Source of the DNA: Chamaecrista fasciculata
Lineage: Eukaryota > Streptophyta > Magnoliopsida > Fabales > Fabaceae
Assembly: GCA_003254925.1 (NCBI GenBank)
Contig: QANZ01008147.1
Span: 85,961 to 149,960, forward strand
DNA: 64,000 nucleotides
Direction of reading: 5' to 3'
Part shown: positions 23,819 through 35,626 of the stretch, in pieces
How the letters are laid out: each line of letters opens with the position of its first letter
Numbering within the stretch: position 1 is the stretch's first letter
The notes under the pieces: model-generated
The model's database searches: none
What the model was told of the DNA's origin: nothing
What the model saw: the letters and a program-made list of their open reading frames with translations, nothing else
Translations under genes and position numbers: made by a program

Positions 23819-25015
23819 GTATGTGAAGTTTTTTGACGGGCACACTTTGATTTTCTGCTTTCAATGGAGTGTACGATTTACCCTTTTTTTTCTTCTCTTG
23901 GTCAATTTTCCGTGGTTGAAAATCTGGATCCTCTTTGATATCTGTTAGTTTTTGAAAGGAAAAAAAATGGTGTGCTGTGTTTTACTCTTCTTCCAAACAG
24001 TTTCGGGTCTAATTTGGCATCTGGAGATATTTTGACGTTTCTGTTTTAACTTTTATCAGTTTCTCTGATCCCTTTTTTGTGGGGAGGACCATCAATTGAA
24101 AAATTCTTAATCGAAGATCCTTCTTGTTTATCTCACAGTTTCTGATAGGTACCACTTGGGAAAGTTTTTGAGTTTCTTTTTGTTTTTAACTCCTCTGTTA
24201 TTGTGAACAGCTTTTGTGTCTGTGTGGTGGGTGTTTGTATCTTTGTCTTACGTTTGGTTCTGGCCAAAGGATACAAAGGAAAATCTTGTTTCAAAAAGAA
24301 AAACTCTTCTATCTGAGGCAATCTGTAACTCTTTTTTTTTCTGTTTTCTAAAAAGTTGAAGAACTATGAATTGGGTTGAAAGATGAATGGGTTTCCTGTT
24401 GATTTACATCGCTGTTTCGTTTCTCTTTGGTTCTGTAACTGTTTTTCTGAGGACCAAGAGATATATATCGGTTGATTTTATTCCTTGTTAGTCCTTAATT
24501 TTGATCGCGTTGACAATAGTTCTTTTCTGATCTCTCATGCCTTCCGAATCTGTATAGGTTGGAAAAGATCAAAGGTTACTTGTGCTCCTGTTTTAGTTTT
24601 CTTTAAAAATTCTTAAAGGGGTTGATTTAAATCTACAAGTTGTTAGGGAAACAATCAATTTTGGATTCCTTTTTAGTCATTCAAGTTAGAGTCTGCTTTT
24701 GTTTAGCATATCTGCGATTTTTCTGTCAAGCTGATCTAGTTTCATTGTTCCTAGCTGAATCAACATGAGAAACTTCATTAATAATTTGAATCTCACTATG
24801 CAGGTTGTGGTTATTTGATGCTTTCATTGGACGGTTGATAAGAATAACTTTAGCCCATATTTGAAGCATCTTTCAGCTTTTTGATATGCTGATTGATTAT
24901 TCAGCAAAACAGCTTGAGTGAGCCTTTTGAACCTGAAAAATCAGTGACCTGAAGTTGTGAAGAACCTTCACAATCAAAACCATTGACTGAGTAGAACAAT
25001 TTTCTTTGTTTTTAG
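23819..25015 (+). other. Putative 5'-UTR intron of the GRAS gene
   Basis: The donor is ACAG|GTATGT at 23819. Two acceptors are possible: CTATGCAG|GTTG ending at 24803, and TTTGTTTTTAG ending at 25015, directly before the ATG. The region is T-rich and has no coding potential. PAT1-branch GRAS genes often have an intronless CDS preceded by an intron in the leader, which fits. Which acceptor is used cannot be told from sequence alone. Confidence 0.6.
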
Positions 25016-26674
25016 ATGCAAACGTCTCAGAAACATCCAAGTTCCGCTGGTTTCCATTTGTACCACCAGCCAATGCAAGACATAGATCCATACCAATTTT
25101 CTCATTTCCAAATTTTACAACCCAAATCATACCATGAAATCAATGATAACAGCAGCCAAGGAACCACAGTTTCTTTTGAAACCTACAAGCAGCAATACTT
25201 TACACTAGAATCATCCCCACCAACCACTGGAGTCATAGCTTGTGATTCCCCTTCCTTTGCCAGTGTATCATCAAATAGGAATCCTTTTTCTCCACCCGGT
25301 TCTCAGACTCAGTCATCCCATTCTGACAACACCTATGGATCGCCAATAAGCGGATGCTCTAGTGCTGATGATGGCTGTGAATGGAAGCACAAACTTAAAG
25401 AATTAGAGATTTCGTTGTTGGGGCCGGAATCAGATATGGTTGATAGTAATCACTGCAGCTTCATGGGTAGTGGCCTTCAGCAAGCATCAGCAATGTCTAG
25501 ATTGGATTGGGATCAGATCACTGAAATGATTCCAAAATTGAACTTGAGAGATGTCCTCATTGCCTGTGCCCAAGCTGTGTCTGAAGAAGATTTTCCAACA
25601 GCAGTTGGGTTGATGGACAAAGTATTGGTAAAGATGGTGTCGATTTCTGGGGAGCCTATTCAGAGGTTGGGTGCTTACTTGTTGGAGGGGCTTCGAGCCA
25701 GGCTGGAATCATCAGGTAGTATCATCTACAAATCCTTGAAGTGTGAACAAGAACAACCACCAACAAGCAAAGAGCTATTGACTTATATGGGCATCCTGTA
25801 CAGGATTTGCCCATATTGGCAGTTTGCTTACACATCTGCAAATGCAATCATCACTGAAGCAATGGAGAATGAATCCAGAATCCATATCATTGACTTCCAA
25901 ATTGCACAGGGCACTCAGTGGAAGTTCCTTTTGCAGGCTCTTGCTCGCCGCCCCGGAGGGCCTCCATTCCTTCGTGTAACTGGTGTTGATGACTCCCAAT
26001 CGTTTCATGCTCGAGGTGGAGGACTTCATTTAGTAGGAGAGAGTTTGTCAAATTATGCCAGGTCTCTTGGGGTGCCATTTGAGTTCCATAGTGCTGCCAT
26101 GTCAGGCTGTGAGGTTCAAAGAGAGAACCTTGGGGTTCGACCCGGGGAAGCGCTGGCTGTGAATTTTCCTTATGTCCTTCACCACATGCCAGATGAGAGT
26201 GTGAGCACAGAGAACCACAGAGACAGGCTATTGAGATTGGTGAAGAGCTTGTCACCCAAGGTTGTGACCCTTGTGGAGCAAGAATCCAACACCAACACTT
26301 CCCCCTTTTACCATAGGTTTGTTGAGACTGTGAATTACTATACAGCCATGTTCGAATCCATCGATGTGGCCAGCAGCAAAAGAGACGATAAGGAGCGGAT
26401 CAGCGCGGAGCAGCACTGCGTGGCTCGCGACATTGTCAACATGATAGCTTGTGAGAACAAAGAGAGGGTGGAAAGGCATGAGCTTTTAGGGAAGTGGAAG
26501 TCAAGATTTGAAATGGCAGGATTTAAACAATGTCCATTGAGCTCCACTGTTATGGGTACAGTCAGAAATCTATTGAAGGGTTTTCATGAGAATTATAGGC
26601 TTGAATATAGAGATGGTGCTCTCTATCTTGGCTGGATTAGCAGAGCAATGGTCACTTCTTCTGCTTGGAGGTGA
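25016..26674 (+). CDS. GRAS transcriptional regulator, PAT1 branch (SCL21/SCL13/SCL5-like)
   Basis: A complete 552-residue protein in one exon. The variable N-terminus (1-160) has the PAT1-branch block TVSFETYKQQYFTLESSP at 51-68. The GRAS domain follows: leucine-rich region I from about 176 (LNLRDVLIACAQAV); the VHIID motif as IHIIDF at 289-294; a second heptad region with NFPYVLHHMPDESVS at 383-397; PFYRE-type SPFYHRFVETVNYY at 429-442; and the SAW region ending SSAWR at 548-552. No domain is missing, so it should be a functional nuclear/cytosolic regulator. Relatives act in phytochrome A signalling, defence and gibberellin-related responses, but subfamily members differ, so I assign no specific pathway. 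The start is the first ATG of the open frame and sits right after a consensus acceptor. The 3'-UTR (26675 to about 26880) has TTAAATGA-type A-rich signals. Antisense ORFs inside are shadows. Confidence 0.95.
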   Translation: MQTSQKHPSSAGFHLYHQPMQDIDPYQFSHFQILQPKSYHEINDNSSQGTTVSFETYKQQYFTLESSPPTTGVIACDSPSFASVSSNRNPFSPPGSQTQSSHSDNTYGSPISGCSSADDGCEWKHKLKELEISLLGPESDMVDSNHCSFMGSGLQQASAMSRLDWDQITEMIPKLNLRDVLIACAQAVSEEDFPTAVGLMDKVLVKMVSISGEPIQRLGAYLLEGLRARLESSGSIIYKSLKCEQEQPPTSKELLTYMGILYRICPYWQFAYTSANAIITEAMENESRIHIIDFQIAQGTQWKFLLQALARRPGGPPFLRVTGVDDSQSFHARGGGLHLVGESLSNYARSLGVPFEFHSAAMSGCEVQRENLGVRPGEALAVNFPYVLHHMPDESVSTENHRDRLLRLVKSLSPKVVTLVEQESNTNTSPFYHRFVETVNYYTAMFESIDVASSKRDDKERISAEQHCVARDIVNMIACENKERVERHELLGKWKSRFEMAGFKQCPLSSTVMGTVRNLLKGFHENYRLEYRDGALYLGWISRAMVTSSAWR

Positions 26675-26879
26675 AAATGTCAGACTCACTGACTGACTGC
26701 TTTATAGATATATGTACATTTTGTTGTGTTTTCCTTTTGTTTCCCCTTTTGAGCTTTAGCACCTAATGGTTATATCGGCATAATATTCTTAGGACTTGAG
26801 GTTTAGCTCTGATGCAACATGTGTTGTACTACCAAATACCAATATCGGAAGTTGCTGTAAATTAAATGATATGCCAATA

Positions 26880-27983
26880 CTAGAAATGGAAGGAAAGAGA
26901 AAAAAATCTCACATGGAGTAACTCATCTGTTTTTACCTCCTTTGGCAGTCTTTATTCAGTCACACTAACGTGGGATTGGTATGAATATGATATATGTCTG
27001 TTGATTATGTTACACAACTAAAGTCAAGAACTTGATCCTAAAGAACATGGAGATGAAGGGTTTGGTGTTGTAAATATTATTTGCTTTTTCAGTTACATCC
27101 GTTGTTGTCACTCTTGAGAAAAGTGATACAAGGAAGCCTCCAAAATCACAATTTGCGTTTTCACGCCTCTGCTTTGCTTGTGAATTCATATTGGTCGTCA
27201 AATGTTGATAGTCGTTGTGTGAAAAGATTATAAATTAAATTATCACTAGATCCCTGATAATCATGATTGTGTGAAAAGATTTTGTATCACATTGTCTACA
27301 GGGTCCAATATGTTCCGTTTCGTCCCTGATTAAACGGTTTTTTTTGGGTATCTTGTTTTTTCCTTGAATATGAAACACAAGACATGTAACTGAAACGTAG
27401 ATATTCTTTATTGTTTAACTAACTACGGTTCAATCAATTATTATTATTATTAGGTGCATGTTCATACATAAAAAATATGTGCCAGTTTTTTTTTCGTTTG
27501 TAGTATCTTTATCATAAAGTTTTATATAATATTAAAATTATTTTGTACGACGAATTATAATCAATATTTTGTATGATTACGAAAAAATATAGATAAAGTT
27601 TTATGATACCTCAAAGAACTTTATGATTTTTTTCTTAAAAATATAATCTACAAATATCTGGCAGTAAACAAACCAAAAAAAAGTTTATGGAAGTTTCAAA
27701 AGTATAAAGACTAGATTAAGGAGTACAAAGTTAATTCTTTCTTTCATTTTTGCAGAGTTTAATCTACTTGTCCTTTTGAATATCCAATAACAACGTTTCT
27801 ATAATGTCCTTACAAACTCAAACCCAAAATCAAGAAAATGTTTATTTTTGCAGTCCACAAAAGTAGGCGGAGTCACATGGTGAATAGAAAGCTTCACGCG
27901 TTTTCGCAGACCATGGTACTGTGATTGGGGATGCCTTTTGAATAAATAAATATATAAGAATATAATATTCGCAGTATAAACAA
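26880..27983. other. Intergenic between GRAS gene and tRNA
   Basis: No gene or bounded repeat recognised. Short minus-strand ORFs have no domain character. Confidence 0.5.
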
Positions 27984-28057
27984 GCTTTCATAGCTCAGTT
28001 GGTTAGAGCACCCGTTTAGTAAGCGGGAGGTCTTGAGTTCGACTCTCAATGAAAGCA
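27984..28057 (+). tRNA. tRNA-Thr, anticodon AGT
   Basis: A full cloverleaf can be drawn. The acceptor arm is GCTTTCA / TGAAAGC with discriminator A. The D arm is GCTC / GAGC (A box TAGCTCAGTTGG). The anticodon stem is CCCGT / GCGGG with loop TTAGTAA, giving AGT. The T arm is TTGAG / CTCAA with TTCGACT (B box GTTCGACTC). No intron; CCA is not encoded, as usual in plants. The acceptor differs from the Arabidopsis version I remember (GCTTCCA / TGGAAGC) by a compensated base pair. Confidence 0.97.
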
Positions 28058-29078
28058 TAAATATGAAATTTTGACTCCTTTTCTGTTTTCTAGCTTCTAT
28101 GCATTGGGTTTGAGTTTGAGCCCTCGCTTTTTACAAAATTTAGCCACATTTCATAATTATAGACAGTACTCAGCCACTGGCGTGGTACAAGAAACCCCAA
28201 AACTAGCATGAAAACTTGGAAGAAAAAGAAATGTACAAGTGAAGAAGCTTTAATTCTGCCAAACCTAGTTTTGCTTAACTCATTTAAAAATGAACAAGAT
28301 TATAGTGTTCCAGACTATTCATCATACTAACCCTATTAAATGTGTCTATAATATAACTTGTTGTATCATATAAATGCAACACATGAGGTGACATAATTTT
28401 CATTTTGAAATTAAATACTAGCATGCTAGATATATATAGTAGGTAGTAGTTCCGGTATATACAGGCAAAAGTATCTTTTGCGTCCCTAAATTTTATATTA
28501 ACTTTCAACTGTGTCCTCAATATTTTTTTTATTGTCAACTTCATCACTAGTATTTTACATTTTTGTCAAGTTTATTTTTTGACTAATCTTTTTCAATAAA
28601 TTAATGACAGACTTTGTCGTATTTTTTAATTAAAGTTAGGATTTAAGTTTCTTTTTTATCAATTTCACATTACATGGTATTAACTATATAGAATTTGTCA
28701 ATAATATTTGGTTAAAATAAAAGTAAAAGATTAAATTGATCAAAATATAAATTTTTGGGAACAAAATAAATAGTAAACAAACATTAGAAACAAAATTAAA
28801 AATTAATATGAAATTTTATAAAAAAAAAAAAGTGCTTTTACCCCCTCTCTCTGTATATATACCTATGTAAGGATCTCTTAGATCATTAACGCACAGAAAC
28901 TTGAATAAACCTCTTGGATTATTGCTGGCAGTATAACAAGCTAAATAGTTGCATTTTCTTTAATATATATGGTGTGGGAGGATACATATAGATGAAGAAC
29001 AATATTACAACATATATACTTCTTTAGAAAACATATAATAAAAGCTTTGTAATTAATGTAGTGTTTGAGTTGAAGATT
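28058..29078. other. Intergenic with a possible decayed MITE
   Basis: The segment 28467-28840 begins GGCAAAAGTATCTTTTGCG and ends AGTGCTTTTACC. It resembles the GGCAAA family at 10601 only in its outer 20 bases and the block at 19204 in its interior. No TSD was found. The rest holds nothing recognisable. Confidence 0.4.
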
Positions 29079-30036
29079 TCAGCAGCAGTTATCTCCACAA
29101 CATGTCTTCCCACATCTGATTGTCGGCTGCCAAATGAACCAGCAGCACCTACACCCTTCACATCAAATAAACAATTCATCACTTTTTCTCACCTTTCTTT
29201 CATCTATTTCAATTCTCAATTTCTCATATAATCAGTATTTACATTCTTAACATGCTCCTCTATTTTCACTCAATCACTCTTTCCTTAGTATAACAATTTT
29301 ATTTTTTTTCATATTAAATTATTGACGTGATTTTTAAAAACATGTTAACTCACAGCTACATATGTTTTAATTAGGGGACTGAATATGCTGAACTACAGAT
29401 CTACTAAAGTATGTGACGTATGAATTATAAATAGTGAAGATTTAATATTTCTTCAATCACATAAGTGTGGCTTAGTGGTTTTTCACTTAGTTCTTTAATT
29501 AAGTGGTGGAGGTTTGAATTTCATCTTTAGGCATGGAAAACATTTCTATAACCAAACGTTTATCTTTAAATGAATGACCCACGGCGAAATGATTAGTCAT
29601 TGTTTCCGACGGTGGATATCTTAGTTTATACCAAAAATTTTTAATATTTCTTCCATTTATATATCTTTCTCAATCTCTCTTAATTTCACTTACATCTAAC
29701 ATATATAATAAAATCATTCTCTATTTCAACTTATCCATTTCTATATATAATCTAGATCTAGTGAATATGTAGCTGAGTTAACACTCTTGAGAAGAAGCAT
29801 GAATGAAAAACAAACAAATTAAACAAGCACTCACACAAACACACTCTATATATACCTTGAGGATAATAGACCATGTTGTTGGGAGGTTGAGGTGAATGGT
29901 GAGGTTGTGCATGATCATTTGCATTTGCAGAGATGGCCATGAATGCCACTAGCAAGAGCCATGTGAGACCAATCACCAAAATCTGCTTTCTCTTCCTCAT
30001 CTCCATCTTCTTCATTTGCCTTCTCTCAAATATCAA
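29079..30036 (-). CDS. Small secreted cysteine-rich peptide, two exons
   Basis: Exon 1 is 29856-30036 and exon 2 is 29079-29155, joined by GT-AG splicing (CAAG|GTATAT ... GTGAAG|GGTGTAG) across a 700-bp intron. The product is 85 residues. A basic N-terminus and hydrophobic stretch (QILVIGLTWLLLVAFMAI, about 18-35) end in an ANA-type cleavage site near 39. A His/Pro/Gln-rich spacer follows, then a 24-residue tail with eight cysteines in the order C-x-CC ... C-x3-CC-x3-CC at the very C-terminus. Exon 2 is far too short for ORF finding. Its frame is supported because this acceptor alone gives the Cys-rich tail; the next AG (GTGTAG) gives a longer tail without cysteines. The N-terminal Met could also be Met8, Met11 or Met13. 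I recognise the layout of small secreted plant Cys-rich peptides but no named family, so no function is assigned. Confidence 0.7.
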
Positions 30037-32513
30037 TCCCTAGTTATAATAACAAAATAATTCACTCTTCTTTGGAGTCATCTTGAGCAATAAAAATGGT
30101 GGGCTTCCCAACTTGATTTTTGTCATCTCTGATAGTGATGCATGCATCTTGAGATCTGGCACTCTTTGTCTTTTAATCGTAAATTGTAGTTTCTTTCTTT
30201 ATATATAATTCTAGATTATACATATGTGAGATAATTTATTTTTTAGTTTTTAAATTTGTCTCAAAAATTATAATTTAATTTTTAAATATTAAAAATATTT
30301 TTAAAAAATTATACTTTTTTTTTCAAAGATCAATTATTTAATCTTTACAAATAATATTTTAAGGATTAAATAATTTATATTTATAAAAAATCATAGACAA
30401 AAAAATTTATTCTCAATATTCATAGACTAAAATATCCTAGTTTTAGGATATATAAGTTGAAGGACAAAAAAGAAGTTCACTCTATGTAGGGTAGATATAG
30501 CAGAATATTCAGCTCACCAAATTTGAATAGCTAGTGAAATTTATGAGAATAGAAAATGGAATAAAGAGAGATCTCTATCCGTTTTAAAAAACTTTTGGAG
30601 TTGGAATAAAACTAATTATATTCACATGTTCGACGACATATATGAATCTATATTTATGTGTATAGATACAACTCATAAATTAGTTAATAAGCCTTATCTT
30701 CTTCCCTCGATCTTTTCTGCATTATACATCCCTCCTCCCTTTTATATATATGTATAACAGTATAAGGGAGATATACACATGACATCAGATGGTTCAGAAT
30801 TATTTGCTTCGATTCAATTATTGATCCATTTTGCTTTATCCAAAATCCAATCATATATTCCATGTAGCGCCATAACGATATAAATCTTATGGTTTTTACT
30901 AAACTAAAAGGATGTGTAATTTCAGCGGATCTTCTTTGTAAGATAAATTAATATCAAAATCTTCACATCTTTTTTTAAATTATAAACATAATCAACTTTA
31001 TATCTTTCTCTATCTTATAATAAAGAGAAGCATGGTTGAATTCATGTCACATGGCTCCTACGTGGCATAGAGTCCACCTTCTAAGTTCATGTGTCTCCTA
31101 TGTGACATTTTATTGTCGAATAAAGGGTTGACATGTGGATTGTTCATGCCACTTGAATAAATTTTGCCAAGTGCATTCGAAATCATTAATGCTTCCCAAT
31201 CACAAAATTAATGTGATTGAGTGATTTCGGCATTTATGGTTGTCACTCATGTGTGTTTATGGGTTATTTTTGTTATATTTATTAAATGCAATTATCATGA
31301 TTTAATGCACATAATTAAGTTTATGACATGATTTAGACAATCATGTTTAACATGTATGTAATCAGTGGATAATTTCATTAACAATATTAAATGTAATTGT
31401 ATCAATATAGTTTTATTTTAGTAATAATTTACCAATCTTTATAAACTGTTCCATAATTTTTGTTTGAAACAATAAATTCAAATAATTTAATTTCCATGTA
31501 TGATTTTGTATGTAATCAATAATTACCTCTTATGTTAACTTTGACTTTAGTAATTTTGACATTATTGCTATTAAAATATTTTCCTTTTACTTAAATGTAT
31601 TATCTCCAATATCATTTAACTCGATTGATTCATATACATATTCTACCATTAATTTTGATTGAGAATAAGACCGTACAAGTTTCTCTATATATATCCATGA
31701 ATGAAGAACATGTCATTTGTGCCTCCATTTATACGATGTCTATGCAATTTGAGTCCCTGAGGAATATTGGTCCATGCGCACAAATTAGACCATGCATTAA
31801 GGTTTGGGTCATACACAAGTTCATTTTTAGTAGACTCCCGTGCAACTTTATATTATGTCTATTTCTAGCTTGATTTATTCATTTAAATTTCTACCATTTA
31901 TTTTTTATGAATTCGGATTTTGCATATATCTCTCTCTATATATATATATATTGATGTTCTGCCATTCAATTTTCATTCAAGAATCTCCAATAGCAATCCT
32001 ACTCTGGCCACAAGAAGGTATAACGCTTAAACTTTTAAATATTGTCATTGAAACAATATTATTGTAATTTCACTAATTCTGTCTCTTTTCTCAAACATTA
32101 AGTGAAGTTGAATTCCTCTATTGATTTTCAATTGCATGAGTAATTTCATTTCTCTATCCTTATTATATTAATTGGTTAATTAGCGTTGAAATTCTTGACA
32201 TAAAATTAGTTTTAGTTTCCCTTGTTTTTATTAAATGGATTTTCATTATATTTTATTTTTAGTATAATATTTTATTCTTTCACATACAATTTATTTACAT
32301 ATTATTGAGAATTTTTGAATTTTTAGAAACCCTTCAAAGATGAATTTAAAGGTGTTAATCCTTGCAATTTCACCATCTTTCGAATATGTTATGTTTTTTG
32401 CTTTTTATACTCAGTTTATTTTGATATCTAAATTTTGTGCAGATTGTATGTATATAGTTAATGGGAGAAATTTTGACAACACAATATGAGAGAGAATCAT
32501 AAAGAACAAAATG
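30037..32513. other. Intergenic, no gene recognised
   Basis: About 2.5 kb of AT-rich DNA. The stretch around 31000-31160 ('tctttctctatcttataata', then repeated 'catgtcacatggctcctacg'-like phrases) may be the edge of an old transposon. Short ORFs up to 92 codons show no domain. Confidence 0.45.
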
Positions 32514-32518
32514 GGGAC

Positions 32519-32977
32519 TGTTGAAAAATAGTTAGTAATTAAAGTCTCACTTGGATAAGTTGAAGGGTTGAGAAGACTCTTCATATGTGAAGAGTCATAA
32601 CTCTTCATATATGGATGGTCGTAACTGTTTATTAAAAAAGTCATGAATATTGAATCATGACAAGTTATGACCAACCATTAAGATTGAACATGAAAAGATA
32701 TGATTGTAGGAATCTGAAAGGTTGTACATCTTCAGTTTTTCCTCTATAAATAGCATCTATTCTCTCAAACAAAATATCAATCAAGAGATTTCATCTTCAA
32801 CTTTTCTTTCACAAAATTGTGTTCATAAGATATTATAGTTTTGCTAGCTATAATATCAGGCTTTGTAAAATCCTGGAGGAAATCTGTCATACAAACCCAG
32901 CAGCAATTGAATAGTGGGGGCTTAATTTCCTTAAGGACAGTGATCACACTATCAAAGCCTATACTATATTTCTAACA
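32519..32977 (+). repeat. 5' LTR of the copia element
   Basis: TG...CA ends. A TATA box CCTCTATAAATAGC lies at about 32740-32753, followed by a likely start of transcription. It holds CTTAATTTCCTTAAG (32921-32935), which is perfectly complementary to the first internal bases at 32980-32994. Confidence 0.92.
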
Positions 32978-33905
32978 ATCTTAAGGAAATTAAGACGAGA
33001 TGAAGACTATTGGAGTAAACAAGTTTTTCAATCCTGACGTCTTCAAACTCAATCGCTTTGAGGGTGTGAAGATCACAATCTTAAAGAGTGATTTTAGATG
33101 GAAGAGAAATGAAGATGGAAGACTATTGCTTTTAAAATGGTAATGACTATCTAAGGTTTGTCTAAATTCTAATACTTGTTTATTTTAAAGAAAACTTTGA
33201 TAGTATACGGGAGTCCCATTATTAACACAGAAATCAGAAAATAGAATACAGGAGTTTAGTTGTTGCTGGAAAGTCATGAAACAAAAATATATATATATAT
33301 ATATTGCATTTTCTGGCGGTTATATTGGTCCAAACCGGTTGCTGGTCCAGTTATCTAGACAGAAATTGAAGATGACGGACAGTGGAACGTCGCTTTGGAT
33401 GTTTTATAAAGACTGGAAGATGTGTCCTTTGGTTTGAAATAAACATCGGAAACACATGTTGCTATCTTGCGCCTCATGTATGGGGTTTAATGGTAGAAAG
33501 CAGTCCAGCCAAGGGTAGAAAATAATTCAAGCAAGTAGGATAAATTTGGTTAAAGACTTCCTTCATGCAATATCAATAATTATTGAAACGGTCCTACCAA
33601 GGCTGGACAGTCATGACTGTTGGGTAAAGGCACCATGTCAATTGGCTTACTAATGACCATTGTTTATAGTACCTTTGTTGTTTATATATATATATATATA
33701 TAAATAGAGGGGAGTCAAGAGTGCTGACTCAAATTAATTTATATATATATATATAAATATAAATAGAGGGGAGTTAAGAGTGGTGATCCCAATTAATTTA
33801 TATATATATATATATATATCTAAGTATATGTTTAACACTAGAAAATAAGTAGTGTTGAGTTTTTTTGCAAAACTAGAAAGTATTCTAGTGCAAATTAAAG
33901 AAAAA

Positions 33906-34132
33906 TTTCATGGATGGATACTCCTCATAGTGGGGGTATGATTAGTTGCGCTACTAAGAAGCAACATATATTTAATAATTCCATGGATGAATATTCCCCA
34001 TAATAGTGGGAGTGTTATTAGTTGAACTTCTAAGAAGTAACGTATATTTATTAATTCCATGGATGAATATTCCCCATAATAGTGGGAGTATTATTAGTTG
34101 AACTTCTAAGAAGTAACATATATTTATTTCTC
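33906..34132 (+). repeat. Three direct copies of a ~76-bp segment inside the copia remnant
   Basis: The unit from CATGGATG(A/G)ATA to TAAGAAG(C/T)AAC occurs three times with periods of about 73 and 76 bases. The second and third copies are almost identical. The first copy translates into an RNase H-like GGMISCATKKQ; the later copies lack an open frame. Confidence 0.8.
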
Positions 34133-35162
34133 ATGGTGGAATAGTAATTAGCAATTGCCATGAAGAAAGAAGTGAAATGGTTAAAGAATATGTAGTTGAA
34201 TATAAAGTTGTGGTCACAACAAAAGTTAGAAATTTCACTTCTTGTGATGATAAAGCTACAAGGAGTGTAGCAGACAATAAAAGATAATTGTTGACATATA
34301 GGACTATGATGATAGCCTATGATTATAATCAAATTTACGAAAAGGTTGAGGCATGCCTGTATAAGAGAATTAGTAACACATGAGACTATGACGATAGTCT
34401 ATGTGGAATAAGAAATTGATTGATTCGCTTATAAAAACATTATCAATTGTTCTTTTGTATTGTGATAGTTGGACATCGATGACTATAGCACTTTACAATG
34501 GAAAGTTCAGACATATAAGGTCTAAAAAAAAAATAATAATCTTGTTAACCCATTGACTAAAAGGCTCTCGAGAGATTCAATTAATAGTACTAGTAGAGTC
34601 ATGGGTTTCAAAGAGTTTTTAAAATATCACTCATAATGGAAACCTTACTTTTCTTATTGTTATACAATTCTAAAAGTTCAAAAGGTAACAACAAGTTATG
34701 TTTAGTGATGGAGATCAAGTACTAGAATTTTTAAAAGTACTTATGAACTAGAGGGTGAGTATATTTTTAATACTCTTAATGAAGTAACAGAGTTCAGAAT
34801 AAGAACTAAAGTTAGTCCAAACAAAGGACTTGATTAAAAACTTCACCTATGTAAACACATGAAGTGGTGCCGCTTCAACCAAAGTTTGGAAATAAAACTT
34901 TGTCAGTGTTTATGAAACAGGAAGGAGCACAAGGCCGTATACGTTCTAAGTTTACATTGAACACATTGTATTTAATTTAAGTGTTTATGTGTATTTATAC
35001 ATCCCTTTTGTCTTTTATGGATTGAAGTTTAATAGAATTATTTTCTAACTATCAATTCGGGCAGAGCTTGATGTATTTATACAAGTAGTAGGTTTAAATC
35101 GAAAGATACCTCCTATATGCATAAATTCTTGAATTAAATAAATTACTAACTAAGTGGGGGAT

Positions 35163-35621
35163 TGTTGAAAAATAGTTAGTAATTAAAGTCTCACTTGGAT
35201 AAGTTGAAGGGTTGAGAAGAGGGTTCATATGTGAAGGGTCATAACTCTTCATATATGGATGGTCGTAACTGTTTATTAAAAAAGTCATGAATATTGAATC
35301 ATGACAAGTTATGACCAACCATTAAGATTGAACATGAAAAGATATGATTGTAGGAATCTGAAAGGTTGTACATCTTCAGTTTTTCCTCTATAAATAGCAT
35401 CTCTTCTCTCAAACAAAATATCAATCAAGAGATTTCATCTTCAACTTTTCTTTCACAAAATTGTGTTCATAAGATATTATAGTTTTGCTGGCTATAATAT
35501 CAGGCTTTGTAAAATCCTGGAGGAAATCTGCCATACAAACCCAGCAGCAATTGAATAGTGGGGGCTTAATTTCCTTAAGGACAGTGATCACACTATCAAA
35601 GCCTATACTATATTTCTAACA
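35163..35621 (+). repeat. 3' LTR of the copia element
   Basis: Same length and ends as the 5' LTR, and about 98.5% identical by eye. It is preceded directly by the polypurine tract and followed by the GGGAC target-site repeat. Confidence 0.92.
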
Positions 35622-35626
35622 GGGAC

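Larger units (their letters stand above)
32519..35621 (+). mobile_element. Non-autonomous Ty1/copia LTR retrotransposon, complete with TSD
   Basis: Two 459-bp LTRs (32519-32977 and 35163-35621) start TGTTGAAAAA and end TTTCTAACA. They differ by eye at about seven positions. A perfect 5-bp TSD GGGAC lies at 32514-32518 and 35622-35626. A polypurine tract AAGTGGGGGA precedes the right LTR. The 2.2-kb interior has only remnants of copia proteins: a gag-like FKLNRFEG near 33045-33065, RNase H-like pieces GGMISCATKKQ (about 33930-33960) and YCDSWTSMTIALYNGKFRHI (34459-34518), and the post-RNase H motif NPLTKRLSRDS (34548-34580). No frame is long enough for a working polyprotein, so it must have moved with enzymes supplied by another element. 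Confidence 0.93.

Noticed and set aside
25775..26547. Minus-strand ORFs inside the GRAS gene
   Set aside because: Shadows of the well supported 552-codon frame.
28467..28840. Third copy of the GGCAAA Mutator-type MITE
   Set aside because: Only the outer 20 bases match; the interior differs and no TSD is present.
30997..31040. Possible Helitron 5' end (TCTTTCTCTATCTTATAATA)
   Set aside because: TC start and AT-rich context only; no matching 3' end nearby in the right orientation.
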